Below, in pieces: positions 6,758 to 13,537 of a stretch of 18,918 nucleotides of DNA; the first letter of the stretch is position 1; every line of letters starts with the position of its first letter. This DNA comes from JAFDVL01 sp031398365 (GTDB lineage Bacteria; Acidobacteriota; Blastocatellia; RBC074). The position numbers and the translations under genes are program-made. The notes beneath the pieces are model-generated. The model had not been told where the DNA came from. It saw only the letters and a list, made by a program, of their open reading frames with translations, and did not search any database. The DNA is taken from contig JANNND010000686.1 of NCBI GenBank assembly GCA_031398365.1, forward strand, positions 1 through 18,918, read 5' to 3'.

Positions 6758-9700
6758 ATGCAGCCGCATCTAAAACGGTCGGTCTTGATTGCTGTGGGAG
6801 CAGGTGTCTTAGGCTTTGCCTTAAACCTCTTACCGATCCCGATTCTTGGCAACAATCGTCTTTTGTTAGGAGGCATCGCCGCGCTCCTGATCGCGTTGGA
6901 AGTTAGTCCCTGGTGGGGCGCGTTGGCGGCACTGATTGCGGCCAGTCAGGTATATTTTTTCGGTGGTGCGATCACTCCGATGGTGGTGTTTGCCGTCGAA
7001 GCCATCTGTCTGGGATTCCTTGCCCGCCGGAAATTCCCGCCGCTGATCGCCTCCCTGATGTATTGGATAGTGCTGGGCTTGCCCCTTTATCTGTGCATCG
7101 AATTTGTGTTGTTACGAAGCCCGGCGGTGCATGTTCGAGGCCACATTGTCCAAGCTGTTTTTAGCGAATTGGCGAGTTTGTTATTGGTTGAACTGTTGTT
7201 ATTGACGCTGCCTTGGGGGACTTGGTTGAAAACCTCTGACCCTGCTACCGGTCGTTTGCGCTTTAGCACGCAAATTACGAAAATCACTGTCCTGGCAGTT
7301 ACGCTTCCGTTAATGGGCATCGCAATTATCAATGGCAATCGGATTGCCTGGATGCAGGAAGAGCAGTCAGGGCAACGGTTGCGAGAAACGACGACGACCG
7401 TGCGCCTGCGCGTAGATGGCTATTTGCAGGGGCATCAGACGGCGGTAGCGGCGCTGGCACGTTCGTTGCAGCAATCACAGAGTTATGAGTCCGTAACCAT
7501 TCAGCCCTGGCTCGAACAATGGCAACAAACAATGCCAGTTTTCAAACTGCTGACGGTGGCCTTAGTTTCCGGCGAAGTGGTTTCTGTTGCTAATCTGAGT
7601 GAAGGTGATTTGCGCTCTCAAGCGCCTCACCCCGAATCGCAAAACATCGCAGATCGCAAATATTTTCAGCAAACCATCCAGTCGCAACAGCCCGTTATTT
7701 CCGAAGTGTTTTTGGGACGCATTACCCATTCTCCATCAATTGCCCTGACCAACCCGATATGGCGTGATGGACAACTTTGGGGCGTGGTTGTGGCTTCGCT
7801 GAATCTTAATCGTTTGCAGCAGTTCGCTACGAACATTGAAAACCTTACGGGCGCAGAGCTGTTAATTCTGGATCAATTCCAGCGGGTCATTTATTCCTAT
7901 CCTGACAAACGTTACCCGATCTTGAGTGAGATGGGCCAGGCTCCTTTGCTCAAGCACGCGCAACAGCAAGCGGCGGCCCGTTATTTTTATTATGAGGACA
8001 GGCCCGAAAACAAATGGCTGGGCGTGCAGGAACGCTCTTCCCTTGCCGGTTGGCAGGTTGTGGCGCAACGTCCGGTGATGGTCGTGCAACAGGAAATCGC
8101 TAACTTTTATATCCTCAGCTTATTCTGGTTATTCGCGCTGGCCATCTTTATGATCTGGTTAGCCCGCTACCTCACACGCAATGTGGGAACTTCACTCGAA
8201 GAGTTGTCCCAAATCATTCGCGTTTTTGACACCGCAGAGGCAAGCAATGCCCAGCCACAAATCGCTCAATTGAAGGCGCAGGCTCCGTTGGAGGTAGCGC
8301 AAATTATCGAAGAGTTTGGACAAATGAAGGATCGTTTAGACAGTTCCTACGCGCAGTTACAAAACTCCGTCGGCGAACGCGATAAATTGAATCGTGAACT
8401 GCGTGCGCTGTTGTCCGATCTCGACCGTAAAGTACAGGAGCGGACAAGGGAGTTAGAAAGTGCTACGGCCAAAGCCGAAGATGCCAGCCGCGCCAAAAGC
8501 GAATTTCTGGCGAATATGAGCCACGAAATTCGCACGCCCATGAATGGTGTGATTGGGATGACCGGCTTATTGTTGGATACCGGCCTGGATGACGAACAAC
8601 GCGATTACGCCGAAACCGTCAAAAATTCAGCGCAGGCTCTGCTCGACATCATCAATGACATCTTAGACTTTTCCAAAGTCGAAGCCGGTAAAATGCAGTT
8701 GGAAGCCTTACCCTTTAGTTTGCCGCAATTGCTCGAAGATGTGGTGGATTTATTGGCGGAGCAGGCGCAATCGAAAGGCCTGGAATTTGTTTGTCACGTC
8801 GGCTCCAAAGTACCCAAATTTTTGCTGGGTGATGCCGGACGTCTGCGTCAGGTACTGATTAATTTACTGGGCAATGTGATCAAATTTACCTCGGAAGGTG
8901 AAGTGGTACTCAAGGTCGAATTCCTGACGCAAAAGGCCAGCGGATGTTTGCTGCGATTTTCTGTGACAGATACCGGCATTGGCATTACGCCGGAAAATTG
9001 CGTGAAACTGTTCCGGTCGTTTTCGCAGGCTGATGGTTCCATGACGCGTCGTTTTGGTGGCACTGGCCTGGGCCTGGCCATTTCCAAAAAGCTGGTCGAA
9101 ATGATGGGCGGGGAAATTGGCGTCGAAAGCGAAATGGGGCAGGGCAGCTCGTTTCATTTCACCGTGCGCTTGCAAATTCAATCGCTCGGCACCGACAGCG
9201 AAGACTCCTTATTGGAACCACAACGCGTCTTGCTCGTGGATGACAATGCCGCCAGTCGCCGGGCGCTGGAGCAACTTTTGACGGATTTGCGGATGGAGGT
9301 TGCCAGCGCTGGCAGTGGACAGCAGGCTTTGCAACTGCTGCGTACGGCGGCGGGCAATGAACGGCCCTTCCATTTGGTGATGATTGATTTGCATATGCCC
9401 GTGATTGATGGAGTGGCTTTGCGCGAACGCATTCTGGCGGATCCGCTTTGTGGTGTGGTGCGCACGGCTTTGATGATCGGGCGTCAAGACCGCAGTATTG
9501 CTGAGCGGGCGGATGCGGCCTTTTTACTCAAACCTGTGCGACAACAGCGCTTGCGGGAACTGCTGTCGGAATGTACCAAAACAACAGAGGCTCCCGCCCC
9601 CAGGATTGCCCCACCACCCAGCGTCGCCAGCCGCATTTTAGTAGTGGATGACAATGTCATTTGCCAACGCCTGGTACTGCGGTTGCTGGAGCAACGCGGC

Positions 9701-10018
9701 TTTCAAGTTGATGTTGTAGAGAATGGACAGGAAGCCGTCGAAAGCACCGCGCAGACCGTGTACGATTTGGTGCTCATGGATTGTCAGATGCCCGTGCTGG
9801 ACGGATTTGCCGCAACGGCGGCCATTCGCCAGCGCGAGGCGGGTCAGCGCCGCATCCCGATTATTGCGATGACTGCGGAACTGAACGATAGCGACCGCCA
9901 GCGCAGCCGTCAGGTTGGCATGGACGATCACTTGCCCAAACCTGTGATGGCGACGGCACTGGGAAGTTTAATTGAGAAGTGGTTGGCGGCGACCAATACG
10001 GCGCGCGCCGGGAACTGA
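6758..10018 (+). CDS. Membrane hybrid sensor histidine kinase with two receiver domains
   Basis: This 1086-residue protein is a sensor kinase of the inner membrane. The N-terminal 195 residues hold about five or six hydrophobic segments. An extracytoplasmic sensor region of dCache type follows (about 200-445), then a transmembrane helix (about 448-470), a HAMP-like linker and a coiled coil (about 535-580). The HisKA domain has its phospho-acceptor His589 in NMSHEIRTPMNG. The HATPase domain (about 690-805) shows the N-box at Asn706, DTGIGI, and the G-box FGGTGLGLAISKKL. Receiver 1 runs from about 823 (Asp877 in MIDLHMPVIDG) and receiver 2 from about 959 (Asp1008 in LMDCQMPVLDG, with downstream MTA and LPKP). 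Receiver 1 has IGR where the switch Thr/Ser is normally found. There is no HPt or DNA-binding output, so phosphotransfer to a partner elsewhere is expected. The ATG at 6758 has only a weak GAGAG upstream. The gene ends 10 bp from the convergent sigma gene. Confidence 0.92.
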   Translation: MQPHLKRSVLIAVGAGVLGFALNLLPIPILGNNRLLLGGIAALLIALEVSPWWGALAALIAASQVYFFGGAITPMVVFAVEAICLGFLARRKFPPLIASLMYWIVLGLPLYLCIEFVLLRSPAVHVRGHIVQAVFSELASLLLVELLLLTLPWGTWLKTSDPATGRLRFSTQITKITVLAVTLPLMGIAIINGNRIAWMQEEQSGQRLRETTTTVRLRVDGYLQGHQTAVAALARSLQQSQSYESVTIQPWLEQWQQTMPVFKLLTVALVSGEVVSVANLSEGDLRSQAPHPESQNIADRKYFQQTIQSQQPVISEVFLGRITHSPSIALTNPIWRDGQLWGVVVASLNLNRLQQFATNIENLTGAELLILDQFQRVIYSYPDKRYPILSEMGQAPLLKHAQQQAAARYFYYEDRPENKWLGVQERSSLAGWQVVAQRPVMVVQQEIANFYILSLFWLFALAIFMIWLARYLTRNVGTSLEELSQIIRVFDTAEASNAQPQIAQLKAQAPLEVAQIIEEFGQMKDRLDSSYAQLQNSVGERDKLNRELRALLSDLDRKVQERTRELESATAKAEDASRAKSEFLANMSHEIRTPMNGVIGMTGLLLDTGLDDEQRDYAETVKNSAQALLDIINDILDFSKVEAGKMQLEALPFSLPQLLEDVVDLLAEQAQSKGLEFVCHVGSKVPKFLLGDAGRLRQVLINLLGNVIKFTSEGEVVLKVEFLTQKASGCLLRFSVTDTGIGITPENCVKLFRSFSQADGSMTRRFGGTGLGLAISKKLVEMMGGEIGVESEMGQGSSFHFTVRLQIQSLGTDSEDSLLEPQRVLLVDDNAASRRALEQLLTDLRMEVASAGSGQQALQLLRTAAGNERPFHLVMIDLHMPVIDGVALRERILADPLCGVVRTALMIGRQDRSIAERADAAFLLKPVRQQRLRELLSECTKTTEAPAPRIAPPPSVASRILVVDDNVICQRLVLRLLEQRGFQVDVVENGQEAVESTAQTVYDLVLMDCQMPVLDGFAATAAIRQREAGQRRIPIIAMTAELNDSDRQRSRQVGMDDHLPKPVMATALGSLIEKWLAATNTARAGN

Positions 10019-10028
10019 CAGGTTCTTC

Positions 10029-10610
10029 TCAATTGCCCGCGTCTGCTTTACTCAGTTCAAGATAGAGCCAGGAGCGCGCCAGGCTCCAGTCGCGTTTGAT
10101 GGAGGCAGGGGAGCGCTTCAGAATCTCTGCCGTTTCTTCAATGGTCAGACCGCCAAAGTAGCGCAGTTCTACGACGCGGCTGCGGTGTGGATCAAACGCA
10201 GCCAGGCTGCGCAGGGCATCGTCCAGCGCAATCAAATCTACTTCTTTCCCCTGCGCCACGCCGAGCGCATCTTCCAATGCCACCTTCTGCCACGCGCCGC
10301 CACGTTTAGCCGCCAGATGATTCCGTGCGTGATCCACTAAGACCCCGCGAATCACCTGCGCCGCGAGACCAAAAAATTGCGCCCGATTTTCAAAGCTGAA
10401 CGATTCGCGCTCCACCATCCGTAAATAGGCTTCATGCACGAGAGCGGTCGGTTGCAAACTATGATTGGGGGCTTGGTGTCGTAGGTGACTGCGGGCCAGA
10501 CGACGCAGTTCATCATAGACGAGCGGCAAGAGTTGTTCGAAGGCCGTTTGATTTCCCGCTCCCCACTTCTGCAGCAACAGCGTCACATCTTTGGGACTGG
10601 TCGTCTCCAT
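10029..10610 (-). CDS. ECF-type RNA polymerase sigma factor (TIGR02999-like)
   Basis: The 193-residue protein has sigma region 2 (about residues 18-90, with AFEQLLPLVYDELRRLAR, LQPTALVHEAYLRM and FFGLAAQVIRGVLVDHAR) and region 4 (about 125-185, with ELRYFGGLTIEETAEIL and a helix-turn-helix ending SPASIKRDWSLARSWL). The LQPTALVHEAYLR segment is typical of the TIGR02999 group of Acidobacteria and Planctomycetes. The frame extends to 10688, but the ATG at 10610 has a near-perfect GAGGGGAG five bases upstream and gives the usual N-terminus, so the shorter form is chosen. No anti-sigma gene, and none of the protein kinases often found with this group, is adjacent. The gene is divergent from a secreted protease and convergent with the hybrid kinase. 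Regulation of either is only a possibility. Confidence 0.9.
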   Translation of the reverse strand: METTSPKDVTLLLQKWGAGNQTAFEQLLPLVYDELRRLARSHLRHQAPNHSLQPTALVHEAYLRMVERESFSFENRAQFFGLAAQVIRGVLVDHARNHLAAKRGGAWQKVALEDALGVAQGKEVDLIALDDALRSLAAFDPHRSRVVELRYFGGLTIEETAEILKRSPASIKRDWSLARSWLYLELSKADAGN

Positions 10611-10849
10611 AATTCTCCCCTCAATTTTAGTCAGATGGTTAATCGGTGGCGCAGAGTCTAAGCCGGGCAGGAAATGTCCGTCAATCATCCTGCCAGTCGC
10701 AGCAGAAAAAAAATGAGCGCGCGAAAAAAAAGTTTGAGCCGGTGAGCCAATTGCCTAATCCTTTGCGGTTTAGTAGGTGAGCGCGGAAGACGACGCTTAA
10801 GAAATGACAAGAAACATCAACCACTGGAAACGTAAAGGGGATCAAAACC
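10611..10849. promoter_or_regulatory. Divergent intergenic region between the sigma factor and protease genes
   Basis: These 239 bp must carry both promoters. Two runs of eight or more A (10707-10714 and 10724-10731) make it locally A-rich, and GGTGAGC occurs twice about 36 bp apart. No confident -35/-10 pair was found on either strand, which could mean promoters read by an ECF sigma. The AAAGGGG site (10834-10840) nine bases before the protease ATG is a good ribosome-binding site. Confidence 0.35.
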
Positions 10850-12019
10850 ATGTTCACGAATTACCGCAATGCTGCAACCGCCACCGTCAACACCATCAAC
10901 CAAATTGTTAACCTGCTGTTCGTCAGCGCCCTGACCCTGACAATGTTTGTTCTCATCGCGCCGAACGCGACTTCTGCGCAGAGTCGTGGCAACCGCGAAG
11001 TGCCGAGCCGCCGGACGCCTGCGGACGACAATGAACATACCGTTTTCGTGAATCCGTTGTCGCCGAATGACCCGCGTGCGCAACTTGATCCGGCTTTGGT
11101 GAATGTCCCTGCAATGCCGCGCCCGAATTACGGTGCGCCTGTGGCGGAAGGCGACCCCGGCGCGAATGCCACGGTGGAATACAATATTCGTACAGGAGCC
11201 GCGCACAATCGTCGCTGGAACCCCATCGCAGTGCCGGAGTTTGTGGAAAGCATTCTGAATTCCGGCCACGCGCAACTGCCGGGCAGCACAGGCGCAAACC
11301 TGCAACAGGATAACGCCGATGCGCGGCCAAACGTGCAACGCAGCGAAAGCGTTATCGGCACGGACGAGCGCCAGAAAGTCACCAATACCGCCTCGTTCCC
11401 GTGGCGCGCCATCGTCAAACTTTACTCGACGTACCCGAATGGCAACACCTATGGCTGCTCCGGCACGATGGTGAACGCCAAGTATGTTTTGACTGCCGGT
11501 CATTGCATTTACAGTGCTGCCGATGGCGGCTGGGCGACGCGCGTGCAAGTCATTCCGGGGCTGAATGGAACGTATCAACCTTATGGTGCAACCTGGGGAA
11601 CGATGATGCGGACGTATGCGGCCTGGACGAACAACCGCAGCGCCGACCACGATTTCGCACTGGTCACGCTGGCTTCGCCCATCGGTTCAAGCACGGGCTG
11701 GTTGGGATTAAAGGTCTACTCCGATCTGGACGGACGGTTTGGGAATCTGGCGGGCTACCCCGGTGACCGCGACAGTAGTACGGGCATGTACTACCACTTC
11801 GGTTCGATGCTCAGTGCGACGGCGTATCGTGTCTTTCACCAAATTGACACGTTTGGCGGACAGAGCGGCAGCGGGATTTATCACATCGAGACGGGGCCAC
11901 AGCGCTACATCTTCGCCGTTCATACCAACGGTAATGAGGGCGATAACCAAAACAAAGGTTGCCGCCTGGACAGCGGAAAGTTTGCCAGCATCGCCGCCTG
12001 GATCGCCAGTGGCAATTAA
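10850..12019 (+). CDS. Secreted V8-like glutamyl endopeptidase (S1 family serine protease), preproprotein
   Basis: This 389-residue chymotrypsin-fold protease is probably secreted. A hydrophobic stretch (about residues 20-42, LLFVSALTLTMFVLIAPNAT, followed by SAQS) is the signal peptide. A propeptide runs to about 166, and the mature domain begins SVIGTDERQKV. That start resembles the mature N-terminus of Bacillus glutamyl endopeptidases. The catalytic triad is His218 (LTAGHC), Asp268 (DHDFAL) and Ser339 (GGQSGSG). The CSGTM...AGHC cysteines match a conserved disulfide. VHTNGN near the C-terminus fits the specificity pocket, where a His reads the P1 glutamate. The residue just before the mature start is Glu166, consistent with self-processing after Glu. 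The ATG has AAAGGGG at good spacing. It is followed by a strong terminator and appears monocistronic. Confidence 0.92.
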   Translation: MFTNYRNAATATVNTINQIVNLLFVSALTLTMFVLIAPNATSAQSRGNREVPSRRTPADDNEHTVFVNPLSPNDPRAQLDPALVNVPAMPRPNYGAPVAEGDPGANATVEYNIRTGAAHNRRWNPIAVPEFVESILNSGHAQLPGSTGANLQQDNADARPNVQRSESVIGTDERQKVTNTASFPWRAIVKLYSTYPNGNTYGCSGTMVNAKYVLTAGHCIYSAADGGWATRVQVIPGLNGTYQPYGATWGTMMRTYAAWTNNRSADHDFALVTLASPIGSSTGWLGLKVYSDLDGRFGNLAGYPGDRDSSTGMYYHFGSMLSATAYRVFHQIDTFGGQSGSGIYHIETGPQRYIFAVHTNGNEGDNQNKGCRLDSGKFASIAAWIASGN

Positions 12020-12041
12020 GATCGAGCATGACGCGAATGAA

Positions 12042-12090
12042 CAAAGACGGGCGAGAACTTATGTTCCGCCCGTCTTTGTGTTTGTTTTGC
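12042..12090 (+). terminator. Intrinsic terminator of the protease gene
   Basis: CAAAGACGGGCG (12042-12053) pairs perfectly with CGCCCGTCTTTG (12067-12078). Beyond one bulged A the stem continues GAAC/GTTC around a TTAT loop. A T-rich tract (TGTTTGTTTT) follows directly. The hairpin starts 23 bp after the protease stop. It is a textbook rho-independent terminator for the plus strand and may also insulate the convergent VOC gene. Confidence 0.93.
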
Positions 12091-12128
12091 TACTTGCTGC
12101 AGCCGTGTTCCCAAATTATGGGAGCAAC

Positions 12129-12500
12129 TTATTCGGCACTTGACCCGACTCGTTGCCCCTCGGTCGCGGCTCCGGCCTCAGATGGATACCAAATATATTC
12201 CAGCGCCACGCCTTGCGCGCCGTGCGTGTAGAACGAAATTGTGCGATCCCGATGCGTTTGTACCGGACGATTTTCTGTCGCCGCCATTTGTTCCAACTCC
12301 TCCAGCGTCTCCACTCGAATGGCAAAGTGTGTGGGGTGATGAGAGCCTGGACCGAGCAGGGCAATGCCGGTGCCGCGTTCGTCGCGCACCATCCCCCAGT
12401 CTTCAAAGCAGGCTTCGACCTGGAATCCCCGTTGGCGATATTTTTCGACGTCGGCGGCAACGTTGGTAGATTTAATTGCGACGTGATCGAAGAGCGACAT
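12129..12500 (-). CDS. VOC (glyoxalase/bleomycin-resistance) superfamily protein
   Basis: The 123-residue protein has the single betaalphabetabetabeta-pair architecture of the vicinal oxygen chelate fold. It begins FDHVAIKSTN (His6 as first metal ligand), then HPTHFAIRV (His58), and ends with GVALEYIWY (Glu101), which gives a plausible His/His/Glu metal site. Family members include glyoxalase I, dioxygenases, epimerases and antibiotic-binding proteins, and the sequence does not decide among them. The length fits a single-domain subunit that dimerises. GGAGG seven bases before the ATG is a strong ribosome-binding site. It is convergent with the protease gene and lies downstream of the small CxxC gene on the same strand. 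Confidence 0.85.
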   Translation of the reverse strand: MSLFDHVAIKSTNVAADVEKYRQRGFQVEACFEDWGMVRDERGTGIALLGPGSHHPTHFAIRVETLEELEQMAATENRPVQTHRDRTISFYTHGAQGVALEYIWYPSEAGAATEGQRVGSSAE

Positions 12501-12574
12501 AAACAGCCTCCATGTGTTGAGAATTCAATGGTTCCACTCTAGTCCTGAACCGTCGAACTCGTCAACCGAGGTGT

Positions 12575-12802
12575 TTATTTTTCGTGTTGATCCAGCGTGA
12601 GGTAATACGGCGAATTGACTTCCCAAAATTCATCTTCGCCAATCATGATTTGTGAGAGGGCGTCCACTTTGCCACAGCGACGGCAGTGATACACGGTTTC
12701 GCGCCAGAACGCGTTTTCTTCAATAAAATAAGCTGTTTGCTCAACGTATGAGCAATCAAATAAGGAATCAATCACCTTTTCGGCGAAACGCTTGAAAACC
12801 AT
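12575..12802 (-). CDS. Small hypothetical protein with a CxxC pair
   Basis: I do not recognise this 75-residue protein. It is acidic, rich in aromatic residues, and carries YHCRRCGK (C40 and C43) plus a lone Cys17, which could form a partial zinc site or need a partner. There is no signal peptide or membrane segment. A GGAG lies six to seven bases before the ATG, and a TATGAT box lies upstream (12866-12871 on this strand), both supporting a real gene. It ends about 75 bp before the VOC gene and might be co-transcribed with it. Function unknown. Confidence 0.6.
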   Translation of the reverse strand: MVFKRFAEKVIDSLFDCSYVEQTAYFIEENAFWRETVYHCRRCGKVDALSQIMIGEDEFWEVNSPYYLTLDQHEK

Positions 12803-13040
12803 GGAAAACTCCGTGAGGTAGGGTGGACAAAGTGCGCCGGGCAGTTGGGGCAGCAGGCACGCCGCATCATACGCAAACCCGCGCGTTCAAGTCCAGCAGG
12901 AACTTTTTGCTCGCAGGACAAATTTTTCAAATGACAAATGGCTGTTTCGGGGAGTCAAAGTATGGCGAGAATTGTTGCGGATTTGCTGATAAATTTGTGA
13001 CTTTAGGGTTGATGGGTTGAGAGATGTGAAGTGATACACC
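12803..13040. other. Intergenic region upstream of the small CxxC gene
   Basis: About 240 bp with no credible gene. A 65-codon plus-strand frame (12823-13020) lacks family resemblance and a ribosome-binding site. The minus-strand TATGAT at 12866-12871 is a possible -10 element for the 75-aa gene, but the nearest -35-like TTGAAC is only 13 bases away and CTGGAC is 19 bases away. The rest shows no structure I can name. Confidence 0.35.
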
Positions 13041-13300
13041 CTATCTGAAGATGTCGAGGCTCAAAACCTTGACGCTTAAATCAACAGTTTGAAAATCATC
13101 ATAATCATCCGTCAGCAAATCAGCGTTGAGGCATTTGGTGGTAGCTCAAATGATGGCATCGGGCAACTTAATCTTTTTATGTTTGTTCTTGCGATAGATA
13201 ATCGCTCGGTCAGCAATATCGCGGGTAATTCCGATGATTTCCAGCGAGTCAAAAAGCTCATCTAGCAAAGTTATCGGGTCTTCATCTGATGAAACATTTT
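13041..13300 (-). pseudogene. Degenerate PIN-domain (VapC-like) toxin remnant
   Basis: Read on the minus strand, the frame gives DEDPITLLDELFDSLEII, then GITRDIADRAIIYR, KIKLPDAII, a TGA stop (13146-13148), ATTKCLNADLLTDDYDDF, and a final TAG at 13041-13043. LPDAI(I/L)WATA and the LLT(D/N)D segment are the conserved C-terminal half of PIN-domain ribonuclease toxins. The TGA replaces the usual tryptophan codon by one base change. The N-terminal half with the first catalytic aspartates is gone, and the fragment begins inside the end of the upstream antitoxin frame. It cannot make an active nuclease. A deletion plus a nonsense mutation is the simplest history. Confidence 0.8.
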
Positions 13301-13477
13301 TGCGGCGCGCATCTTGCTGAAGATCGTCCGCAGCTTTTCTTTCTTCGCGACGGCAGGAAGTTTCGGCTCCTCGTCTAAAATTGTTACTAAGGCGCGGCGA
13401 CTTGTTTTCAAACGCACTTCTGTTAATAACCTGATTTGCCCTGCTTCGTTGACGATGGCTTCGAGTGTTTGAATCAT
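13271..13477 (-). CDS. Probable antitoxin of a decayed PIN toxin-antitoxin pair
   Basis: The 68-residue protein starts MIQTLEAIVNEAGQIRLLTE and continues RALVTILDEEP. This pattern is familiar from small antitoxin-like proteins encoded just upstream of PIN toxins in cyanobacteria and Acidobacteria (family knowledge, not searched). The last residues after about KMFHQ are probably read from what used to be toxin or spacer sequence, because the PIN remnant overlaps in another frame. The site upstream of the ATG (ACGGA) is weak. It lies 60 bp downstream of the gamma-glutamyltransferase-like gene on the same strand. It may be expressed as an orphan or be dying with its toxin. Confidence 0.6.
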   Translation of the reverse strand: MIQTLEAIVNEAGQIRLLTEVRLKTSRRALVTILDEEPKLPAVAKKEKLRTIFSKMRAAKMFHQMKTR

Positions 13478-13537
13478 ATCCGTGAATCTAGCACTAATTT
13501 TTCAGGCTCACCAAATATTTCCCTTGGCACTTTGGCT

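Noticed and set aside
6505..6876. 123-codon minus-strand frame ending in an ES-rich repeat
   Set aside because: It reads through the GAGTC array and the kinase start in antisense; the repetitive tail is a consequence of 9-bp units.
10817..11650. 277-codon open frame on the minus strand
   Set aside because: It is antisense to the protease gene, whose triad and signal peptide are clear, and its translation is Arg/His-rich as shadows usually are.
12823..13020. 65-codon plus-strand gene
   Set aside because: No ribosome-binding site, no recognisable protein features, and it covers the likely promoter of the divergent 75-aa gene.
13146..13148. In-frame TGA read as recoded tryptophan or selenocysteine
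   Set aside because: The gene has also lost its N-terminal half, no insertion element is visible, and other genes in the window end in TGA normally. A nonsense mutation is simpler.
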